From NCBI GenBank assembly GCA_021151605.1, contig JAGKWZ010000020.1, forward strand, positions 1 through 41,156: a stretch of 41,156 nucleotides of DNA, in the 5' to 3' direction. Below, in pieces: positions 35,188-41,156 of the stretch. Numbering within the stretch: position 1 is the stretch's first letter; each line of letters opens with the position of its first letter. Source of the DNA: Verrucomicrobiaceae bacterium (lineage in GTDB: Bacteria > Verrucomicrobiota > Verrucomicrobiia > Verrucomicrobiales > Verrucomicrobiaceae). The notes beneath the pieces were generated by a model. It was given only the letters and a program-made list of their open reading frames with translations, ran no database searches and had not been told where the DNA came from. The translations under genes and the position numbers were made by a program.

Positions 35188-36804
35188 ATGAGCGAGCCGA
35201 AGAAAGACTCCTCCTCCCAGGCCAAGAGCACTGGAATCGTCTCCATCGCCATTCTTTGCAGCCGTGTGCTGGGGTTGGTGCGGGATCAGCTTTTGAATGG
35301 GCTCTTTGGGGCTCACTTCACAGGCATCTTCACGGCGGCTTTTCGCACGCCGAACATGCTGCGTGACCTCTTCGCCGAAGGGGCACTCTCGACGGCCTTC
35401 GTCACGACATTTACCAAGAAAATCAAGAATGAGGGAGATGAAGCCGCCTGGGTGCTCGGGCGGAAGATGATGGCACTTTCCATCTGCTTCATGAGCATGG
35501 TAGCGCTGGCGGGCATCGCGGTGGCACCTTGGTTGGTGAAGCTGCTGAATCCTGGCTGGAAGAATCCCGAAAGCATCGCGCTTTGCACAGATCTGGTGCG
35601 CATCATGTATCCTTTCATCACGCTGGTGTCAGTGACGGCGCTGGTCATGGGCATGCTGAACTCGAAGCGGGTTTTCTTCATTCCGGCAGTGGCATCTGCG
35701 TTCTTTAACTTGGGCTGCATCATTGGTGGTGTTGCCATGGCGTGGGTGCTCGATCCTGGTTTCAGGGAAGGTCAGATCACGGAGAAAGGTTTGACGGGTT
35801 TTGCCATCGGCACGCTGATTGGTGGAGTGATGCAGCTCGCCATTCAGATCCCGTCTTTGAAGAAGGTTGGTTTTCGTTTCGGGCTGGATTTTGGCTGGAA
35901 AGATAAGGGCGTGAGCGAGGTGCTGCATCTCATGTGGCCTTCATTGATCGCTGCAGGAGGAACGCAGATCGGGGTGTTTTTGAACTCCATCTTTGCCTCG
36001 TGTACTCCCGGCGCAGAGTCCGCCAGTGCCTGGCTGGCCAATGCGCAGCGGCTCCAACAACTCCCGCTCGGGCTCTTCGGGGTGGCGGTGGCGACGGTGA
36101 CACTGCCGATGCTTTCCCGACTGGCGACGGAAGGCATGACGCCTGCATTTCGTGGAGCGTTGGCAAAGGGGCTGAGGTTGGTCCTGTTCCTGACTTTGCC
36201 CAGCGCTGTCGGGCTTTCGCTGCTGGCGAATGAGATCGTTTCCATCCTCTTTGAGCACGGCAAATTCACAGCGGCCGATGTCGCAGCCACGGCGGGGCCG
36301 CTTCAGGCTTATGCCTTCGGATTGGTGTTTTATTCGGCCATCAAGGTGCTCCAGCCGAGCTTCTACACGATTGGGAAACGTTTCATCCCCATGATCGCCA
36401 GCCTTGGGGTCATCGCACTGACGGCTTCTCTGAATGCCGTGACGGTCTTTGTGCTGCATTGGGATCACACCGCATTGGCCTGGGCGACTGCGCTGGGACT
36501 GGTGGTGAACTTCGGCACTCTCTACCTCTGCATGAGAAAGTTTGCCGGCGGTCTGGAGACACGTTCTTTGACCCAGGCTCTCGCGAAGCTGCTGGTCGGC
36601 GTCGCGCTCATGGCAGGTGTATGTGTGGCGGCTAAATTTACTCTACTCGCTGGCTGGGCGAAGATGGGCTTCATCATGCAGGCGGGCTCGCTGGGCATCA
36701 CTGTCACCGTCGCTGCGGCGGCTTATTTCTTCGTGACTCAAAAGCTCCGAGTCGAAGAGGCGGGCGAGTTCATCGGCATTGTCTCTAAACGCTTAAAACG
36801 CTGA
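35188..36804 (+). CDS. murJ: Lipid II flippase MurJ
   Basis: A 538-residue inner-membrane protein of the MOP superfamily with about 14 hydrophobic helices, moving lipid II across the membrane for peptidoglycan synthesis. Family motifs: SRVLGLVRDQLLNGLFG and FRTPNMLRDLFAEGALSTAF at the N-terminus with the essential arginines, and QRLQQLPLGLFGVAVATVTLP in the middle followed by GLRLVLFLTLPSAVGL. Length is in the usual range. The start ATG lies 7 bp after the tsaC-type gene stop. A 198-residue anchored protein begins 6 bp after its stop, so these genes form a tight operon. Confidence 0.96.
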   Translation: MSEPKKDSSSQAKSTGIVSIAILCSRVLGLVRDQLLNGLFGAHFTGIFTAAFRTPNMLRDLFAEGALSTAFVTTFTKKIKNEGDEAAWVLGRKMMALSICFMSMVALAGIAVAPWLVKLLNPGWKNPESIALCTDLVRIMYPFITLVSVTALVMGMLNSKRVFFIPAVASAFFNLGCIIGGVAMAWVLDPGFREGQITEKGLTGFAIGTLIGGVMQLAIQIPSLKKVGFRFGLDFGWKDKGVSEVLHLMWPSLIAAGGTQIGVFLNSIFASCTPGAESASAWLANAQRLQQLPLGLFGVAVATVTLPMLSRLATEGMTPAFRGALAKGLRLVLFLTLPSAVGLSLLANEIVSILFEHGKFTAADVAATAGPLQAYAFGLVFYSAIKVLQPSFYTIGKRFIPMIASLGVIALTASLNAVTVFVLHWDHTALAWATALGLVVNFGTLYLCMRKFAGGLETRSLTQALAKLLVGVALMAGVCVAAKFTLLAGWAKMGFIMQAGSLGITVTVAAAAYFFVTQKLRVEEAGEFIGIVSKRLKR

Positions 36805-36810
36805 TCTGCC

Positions 36811-37407
36811 ATGTCACGAAAACGCATCTGGACGACCGCAGCAGTGTCCATCCTGGGAATCTGGGCGGTCGTGGCGGTGATCATGCAGCAGACGGATGAC
36901 CTCGTCTCCTGGCCGGGCAAGGTGCAAGACTTGGTGGAGCAGGCTCCGTGGCTTTCAGGTGAAAAAACGAGCGATGAAAAGCGCCGACAGTATCTCGCCA
37001 AAGTGATCACGAACTACCAGCGGCTGGACATCGGCCAGCGCAAAAGCTTGCGAGAAGACGCACAGGAGTCGCTCGACAAGTTCTTCGCCGCGCTCACAGA
37101 GGAGGAGCAAAAGGAATATGTGAACCGGACCATCGAGCCGCTCTTTGAAATCATTGATCGTGGGCTGAAAGTCATGCCTGCCGAGGATCGCAAGCGCATG
37201 GTCGGCCGCATGAGGGGCGACATGAAAAGCCTGCGCGGCAATGACAAGGAAGGGGACCGCCTCGCCGAACAGGATCGGAAATTCATGGACGAACTCGTGG
37301 CCGAGGACCCGATGCTCTTTCTCCGCGAAGCCAGCGTGAAGCAAAAGATCGAGCTGGCTCCCGTGCTGGAGGATATGCAGGGTCGCGTGCAGGGGCTGCG
37401 GCGTTGA
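36811..37407 (+). CDS. Hypothetical protein with one N-terminal membrane helix, 198 aa
   Basis: I do not recognise a family. A basic start is followed by one membrane helix (about residues 8-25, TTAAVSILGIWAVVAVIM), then a hydrophilic, strongly helical, charged domain rich in K, R, E and D, with segments such as RRQYLAKVITNYQRLDIGQRKSL and EEQKEYVNRTIEPLFEIIDRGLK broken by short loops. It is probably anchored in the inner membrane with the helical part outside. It follows murJ by 6 bp, so it is likely translated with it and might serve envelope assembly; this is inference from position only. Confidence 0.75.
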   Translation: MSRKRIWTTAAVSILGIWAVVAVIMQQTDDLVSWPGKVQDLVEQAPWLSGEKTSDEKRRQYLAKVITNYQRLDIGQRKSLREDAQESLDKFFAALTEEEQKEYVNRTIEPLFEIIDRGLKVMPAEDRKRMVGRMRGDMKSLRGNDKEGDRLAEQDRKFMDELVAEDPMLFLREASVKQKIELAPVLEDMQGRVQGLRR

Positions 37408-37460
37408 GTTTGGGTTCTTGCCAAGCAGATGGCTTTGCGCTGTGATGTCACCTTTGACCT

Positions 37461-38669
37461 ATGAAGCGCCTTTCATTCCTTCTTTCACTCACCGCCGCCG
37501 CCACTCTTCAGGCCAAAAAACCCGAAGCGGCGGTGGCCCCACCGTCCCCTATCTCGGCCGCGATGCAGGGCTTTGTGGACAAAGGGGAGCTGGCAGGTGC
37601 GGTGACGCTGGTGTGGAGCGGTGACAAGCTCGCCGCACATGAGGCGGTCGGCTTTCAGGACCTGGAAAGCAAGACGCCGATGGCGAAGGACAGCCTGTTT
37701 TGGATCGCCTCTATGACGAAGCCGATCACGGCCATGGCGGTAATGATGCTGGTGGAAGAAGGAAAGCTGGGCCTGGATGATCCTGTGGAGAGACATCTGC
37801 CGGAGTTCCGTGGACAGATGCTGCTGAAAGAAAAGACCGCCGAACAAACCGTGCTGGTCAAACCGACGCGCGCCATCACGATCAAGGACCTGCTGACTCA
37901 TACCAGTGGCCTGGTGGGCAACAGCCCGCTGGATGCTGATGCACTGGATGTGCTGACGCTGAAAGAGGCGGTGATCAGCTATGCACTGAGTCCACTGCAG
38001 TTCCAGCCGGGCAGCAAGTGGTCCTACTGCAATCCGGGGATCAACACACTGGGCAGGCTCATCGAAGTGGCGAGCGGTGATGACTACGCGAAGTTCATGG
38101 AGCGGCGCTTCTTCAAGCCGCTGAAGATGAAGGACACGACCTTCTGGCCGAGCAGCGCAGATGTGAAAAAACGCCTCGCCACCTCCTACAAGCCGGGCGC
38201 TGACGGCAAAGGCCTGGAACCCACGACCGTGAAGTATCTCACCGCTCCTTATTCCAGTAAAAGGCGTACGCCGCTCGCCGCTGGCGGGCTCTTTTCCACG
38301 GCTGAGGACCTCCTCCAGCTCTACCGCATGGTGCTGAATGGCGGTGAACTCGATGGGAAACGCTATCTCAAGCCCGAGACTCTGAAGCTGATGACGCAAA
38401 ACCACACGGGTGATCTGAAGGCGGGCTTTGCCGATGGCATGGGCATGGGGCTGGGCTTTCAAGTGGTGACGACACCCACGGGTGTCACTGGCACACTGAG
38501 TGCGGGCACCTTTGGTCATGGCGGCGCTCACGGCACGCAGGGCTGGATCGACCCGGTGAAGAAGACCATCCATATCCTGCTGATCCAGCGCACCGGCCTC
38601 AAGCCGACGGGTGACGCTTCACCAATGCGGCAGGCCTTTCATGAGGCCTACGCCGGGATGCAGAAGTAA
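37461..38669 (+). CDS. Secreted serine hydrolase of the beta-lactamase (class C-like)/esterase family
   Basis: The 402-residue protein has a signal peptide (about 1-18, ending LQA) and the serine beta-lactamase/DD-peptidase fold. The SxxK motif is SMTK (Ser84, Lys87), the YxN motif is YCN (Tyr189, Asn191), and the third motif is HGG (His353) where beta-lactamases have KTG, as often in esterases and transpeptidase-like members of this family. THTSGL follows the expected pattern. It is likely an extracytoplasmic esterase or D-amino peptidase-like enzyme rather than an antibiotic-degrading one; the substrate is unknown. The gap to the upstream anchored protein is 53 bp, so read-through from the murJ operon is possible. 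Confidence 0.92.
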   Translation: MKRLSFLLSLTAAATLQAKKPEAAVAPPSPISAAMQGFVDKGELAGAVTLVWSGDKLAAHEAVGFQDLESKTPMAKDSLFWIASMTKPITAMAVMMLVEEGKLGLDDPVERHLPEFRGQMLLKEKTAEQTVLVKPTRAITIKDLLTHTSGLVGNSPLDADALDVLTLKEAVISYALSPLQFQPGSKWSYCNPGINTLGRLIEVASGDDYAKFMERRFFKPLKMKDTTFWPSSADVKKRLATSYKPGADGKGLEPTTVKYLTAPYSSKRRTPLAAGGLFSTAEDLLQLYRMVLNGGELDGKRYLKPETLKLMTQNHTGDLKAGFADGMGMGLGFQVVTTPTGVTGTLSAGTFGHGGAHGTQGWIDPVKKTIHILLIQRTGLKPTGDASPMRQAFHEAYAGMQK

Positions 38670-38765
38670 ATCTCGCTGGTGTTTTTCACACCGGTTTGTG
38701 AACAAGAAAATCGCGCGCCGGTTTGATCACGTCTGGAAGCTCGCCATCTGTCCCCATCCTCATCA

Positions 38766-39671
38766 GTGAATGGACGGCACTCCACGCAAACCCAATTCGA
38801 CTTCCTCACCGGGCGCGAAACCACCCTCGCGCGGGCGCTCGTCAGCGCGGACGAACGATCAGCTTGCTCTGCCCTTAACCGACTCCGAGCGAAAGGCCTC
38901 GCGGAAGCAGCTCGACTCACTCCATCCCGGCAATCGGCTACGCCTGATGTTTGGGCAGCCCTTGTTGCCGCAAGAGCCCGAGAGTGGGACGTCCCGCTGA
39001 TCCGTCTGGACGGGCTCGGCATCGGCCGAGATGCCGATGGGATGCTCTGTTCCAAGACGCTCGTGCCGTTAAAGACAGGCGCGGAGGCCAGTCCCTTCAT
39101 GGACCGGCAATGGGAGGTGGTTTATAAACTCTTCCCGCTTCATGCCACGGGTGGCCTGGGAAAGACCTTCGAGATTGAGCGCATGGAGGCAGGAGACGGC
39201 TTCGAGATGACGGTTCGGGATGCCATTCTCGCGGAGACGATGGAGAAGCTCATGATCCTGCACGATGCCGGCGCGCATCCGACGGAGATCGTGGGCATCG
39301 ATGACCAGGGCGACTATCTCGTGGTGAAGCAGCCGCTGGCGCAGCCTTTTGTGGATCTGGAGGAAGACCGGCTGGTGGCGATCGAGCGAGTGAAAGCTGT
39401 GCCTTGCAAGGCGCGCTTCCGCCGCAATGTCTGGGTGCTCTGGATGCATGGTCAGGCCTGGATCATGAGTGATCTGCATCCGGGAAACATCATGCGCGAG
39501 CCGAATGGACAGCCCTGCATCATCGACGCGCTTTTGGCACCGCTGCCTCCAGGCGTGATCGAGACGGACCGATTCCTCCGCGAGGCGGTGGACGATGCCC
39601 GCGCCTGGCGCGAAGGCCGCCCTCGCCGTGCCAGCGATCCCTTCGCACTGGTGTCGGACGATGATTTGTGA
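38766..39671 (+). CDS. Kinase-fold protein resembling the Kinase-PolyVal group
   Basis: A 301-residue cytoplasmic protein. It begins with GTG; an in-frame TGA at 38724 limits upstream extension. A helical N-terminal part (about 10-75) precedes a small kinase-like core: VVYKLFPLH as a candidate nucleotide-binding strand with Lys, a hinge-like DYLVVKQPLAQPF, the catalytic-loop-like SDLHPGNIM (Asp236, Asn241) and the metal-binding-like CIIDALLAP (Asp254). This order recalls the small kinases described in polyvalent proteins of mobile elements. No other mobile-element gene is next to it. A second open frame overlaps the first 230 bases in another phase, so a frameshift there cannot be excluded. 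Substrate unknown. Confidence 0.68.
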   Translation: MNGRHSTQTQFDFLTGRETTLARALVSADERSACSALNRLRAKGLAEAARLTPSRQSATPDVWAALVAARAREWDVPLIRLDGLGIGRDADGMLCSKTLVPLKTGAEASPFMDRQWEVVYKLFPLHATGGLGKTFEIERMEAGDGFEMTVRDAILAETMEKLMILHDAGAHPTEIVGIDDQGDYLVVKQPLAQPFVDLEEDRLVAIERVKAVPCKARFRRNVWVLWMHGQAWIMSDLHPGNIMREPNGQPCIIDALLAPLPPGVIETDRFLREAVDDARAWREGRPRRASDPFALVSDDDL

Positions 39672-39719
39672 TTCGTGATTGGCAGCGCGGGAGCTTTTCT
39701 CCATACTCGCCGCCCCATC

Positions 39720-40355
39720 ATGAAAACCCGCGCCTTCCTCGCTGCCCTCGTGGCTCTTTCTACCCTCCCTGCCATCGCTGAAGATGGCTTCACGCCGCTC
39801 TTTGACGGCAAAACCATGACCGGCTGGAAGAACGCCTACGACTGGGGCAAGATCGAGGTGAAGGACGGTGAGATCCATCTCACGGGGGAGAAGAAATTCT
39901 TCGTCATCACCGAGAAGACCTACAGCGACTTCGTTTTTGAAGGTGACATCCTCCTGCCCGAAGGAAAAGCGAACAGCGGCTTCATGTTCCGCGCCCATGT
40001 GGAGCCGAATAAGGTCTTTGGCTACCAAGCCGAGGTCGATGGCGATGCGAACCGCAAGTGGTCCGGCGGACTCTACGATGAAGGCCGCCGCATGTGGTTC
40101 ATCAGCCCGATCAAAGGCAACAAGGAGAGCGAAGACGCCTTCCGCGCCCGTGCGGGTGATGCCTTCAAGCGCAACGACTGGAACACCTACCGCATCACCT
40201 GCCAGGGCAAGAAGCTCAAGATCGAGGTGAACGGCGTGGTCACCACCGACGTAGAAGATGCCATGGACGCCAGCGGCGTCATCGCCATCCAGCATCACGG
40301 CGAAAAAGGTGCCACCTACAAGTTCCGCAACCTGCGCATCAAGGAGCTGAAGTAA
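39720..40355 (+). CDS. Secreted DUF1080 (3-keto-disaccharide hydrolase-like) protein
   Basis: The 211-residue exported protein has a signal peptide (about 1-20, ending IAE) and one concanavalin-like jelly-roll domain of the DUF1080 family: FTPLFDGKTMTGWKN at the start, ANSGFMFRAHV, GYQAEVDGD, GGLYDEGRRMW and WNTYRITCQGKKLKIEVNG, ending with FRNLRIKEL. Members of this family are very abundant in Verrucomicrobiota and Planctomycetota, and some are 3-keto-glucoside hydrolases; others may only bind sugars. I chose the ATG at 39720 because it gives a normal signal peptide; an earlier start at 39675 would put 15 odd residues before it. A REP-like pair follows the stop by 13 bp. Confidence 0.9.
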   Translation: MKTRAFLAALVALSTLPAIAEDGFTPLFDGKTMTGWKNAYDWGKIEVKDGEIHLTGEKKFFVITEKTYSDFVFEGDILLPEGKANSGFMFRAHVEPNKVFGYQAEVDGDANRKWSGGLYDEGRRMWFISPIKGNKESEDAFRARAGDAFKRNDWNTYRITCQGKKLKIEVNGVVTTDVEDAMDASGVIAIQHHGEKGATYKFRNLRIKELK

Positions 40356-40368
40356 GTCAGGATCGTAT

Positions 40369-40424
40369 GTTGTTCACGCTTCAGCGTGCCTAGGTTTCAA
40401 GAGCCAAGCTAAAGCTTGAACAAC
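40369..40424. repeat. REPIN-like inverted pair with GTTG heads
   Basis: GTTGTTCACGCTTCAGCGTG (40369-40388; stem CACGCT/AGCGTG) is answered by an inverse copy at 40405-40424 (stem CAAGCT/AGCTTG, ending in the inverse of GTTGTTC). Stems differ by one compensated base pair, so pairing is kept. The architecture equals the pair at 11898-12003 with a different stem. Confidence 0.7.
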
Positions 40425-40440
40425 AAACCTCCCTGCCACC

Positions 40441-41156
40441 ATGCCCGAATCCTTCGCCGCCTTCATGGCCCGTGCTCTGCATGATCCGCAGCGCGGGTAT
40501 TATGCGCGGAGGATTCAGGGCATCGGCGGACAGAGGGGTGACTTCGCCACAGCGGCGACTCTTTCTCCCCTGCTCGGGCAGGCCATCGCTGCTTGGCTGA
40601 AACAAAGCCGCCGTGAGATGCCGGAGGTGCGGCACGTGATCGAAGTGGGGGCGGGCAATGGTGCGCTGATGGAGACGGTGCGGAAGTCGCTCGGCTGGTG
40701 GCAGCGGAGACGTTTCGAGTGGCACATCGTCGAGACTTCGGAGGCTTTGCGTGAGCAACAAAAGCAGCGGCTGGGCAGCGTAGTCACCTGGCATTCGCAG
40801 CTCGAAGATGCCCTCGAAGCCTGCTCTGGCTCCGCCTTCATCTACCACAACGAGTTGCTGGATGCCTTCCCCGTGCGGCTCGTGCAATGCCACGAAGGCG
40901 AGTGGCAGGAAGTCTTCGTCGAGTTCGAAAACGGACGTGCGCGTGAGGTGCTCAAGCCGCTGGAAATGAAGGCAGAGAAGATCCCCTCACCTAGCCTCTC
41001 CCCGCATGACATCCCTCGTGTCTGCGATCTCCACAGCGGGGAGAGGGATCAGAGGCTCCGCCCCCTCGACCCGGCGATGCATGACGATCCCACCCTGAAT
41101 CCATTCCGGGGAGAGGGCTGGGGTGAGGGGGGATCGCCGCCCCAGCAGCTTGTCTC
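40441..41156 (+). CDS. MidA-like SAM-dependent methyltransferase, 3' end outside window
   Basis: An open frame from ATG 40441 to the window end (238 codons, no stop seen). It matches the SAM-dependent methyltransferase family of MidA/NDUFAF7, which methylates an arginine of a complex I subunit in mitochondria; bacterial roles are less certain. Features: MPESFAAFMARALHDPQRGYY at the start, GDFATAATLSPLLGQAIAAW, motif I VIEVGAGNGALME (about 67-79), and IYHNELLDAFPVRLVQ. From about residue 181 the sequence (SPSLSPHDIPRV and later FRGEGWGEGG) stops resembling the family and is the translation of a palindromic repeat. Whether the normal family sequence resumes cannot be seen. Confidence 0.8.
   Translation, partial: MPESFAAFMARALHDPQRGYYARRIQGIGGQRGDFATAATLSPLLGQAIAAWLKQSRREMPEVRHVIEVGAGNGALMETVRKSLGWWQRRRFEWHIVETSEALREQQKQRLGSVVTWHSQLEDALEACSGSAFIYHNELLDAFPVRLVQCHEGEWQEVFVEFENGRAREVLKPLEMKAEKIPSPSLSPHDIPRVCDLHSGERDQRLRPLDPAMHDDPTLNPFRGEGWGEGGSPPQQLV
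40983..41130. repeat. Palindromic repeat element inside the MidA-like reading frame
   Basis: The ends CCCCTCACC (40983-40991) and GGTGAGGGG (41122-41130) are inverse copies. Inside, CCTCTCCCCGC (40995-41005) pairs perfectly with GCGGGGAGAGG (41036-41046), and a second CGGGGAGAGGG lies at 41107-41117. This C/T-rich then G/A-rich palindrome type is common between genes of GC-rich bacteria. Here it is read through without a stop in the frame of the methyltransferase. Confidence 0.8.

Noticed and set aside
37461..38669. Antibiotic-resistance beta-lactamase
   Set aside because: The third motif is HGG rather than KTG and the context is housekeeping; esterase or peptidase-like function is more likely.
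38770..39000. Alternative frame with LALPLTDSERKASRKQLDSL as a separate small gene or true N-terminus
   Set aside because: It ends in a stop and does not join the kinase-like core without a frameshift; the other phase is continuous. Kept only as a caution in the kinase entry.

Overview
The window looks like a chromosomal segment of a Verrucomicrobiota bacterium, probably of the Prosthecobacter/Verrucomicrobium type. This is inferred from gene style and not from a marker gene. The signs are high GC, few clear Shine-Dalgarno sites, many secreted or lipoprotein-like products, a DUF1080 protein, a Kinase-PolyVal-like protein, and a giant Calx-beta exoprotein ending in a DxDxxG-type tail. No rRNA, tRNA, CRISPR array, integrase or complete insertion sequence was seen.

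Layout. 1-3 kb: a small hypothetical gene, a C-terminal remnant of an Rpn/PD-(D/E)XK-type protein with ARGE repeats, a cluster of REP-like palindromes, and a leftward run of glycosyltransferase, SAM methyltransferase and NlpC/P60 lipoprotein. 2.9-6.5 kb: a 782-residue helical protein of unknown function and a secreted sialidase-like protein. 6.7-10.6 kb: a leftward MoxR ATPase gene followed by a DUF58-transglutaminase fusion. 10.8-11.8 kb: a sugar phosphate isomerase/epimerase with a strong terminator. 11.8-12.7 kb: a repeat-rich stretch with REP-like pairs and a 21-bp tandem array, then an orphan hypothetical gene. 13.5-15.8 kb: a leftward set of Dabb lipoprotein, M48 metalloprotease and squalene/phytoene synthase. 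16-32.5 kb: one gene for a roughly 5,500-residue secreted M36 metallopeptidase/adhesin. 32.7-38.7 kb: lysS, a Sua5-type tsaC, murJ, a membrane-anchored hypothetical gene and a serine hydrolase. 38.8-41.2 kb: a kinase-fold protein, a DUF1080 protein and the start of a MidA-like methyltransferase that runs off the window.

The most striking features are these. The giant protein has about 13 Calx-beta-like repeats and a super-module of about 580 residues. Three families of REP-like palindromes have GTAG/GTTG heads, and one of them supplies the stop codon of a neighbouring gene. A palindromic element of about 150 bp sits inside the open frame of the MidA-like gene. Functional links between the blocks are mostly unproven; the clearest units are MoxR with DUF58-transglutaminase, and lysS-tsaC-murJ.
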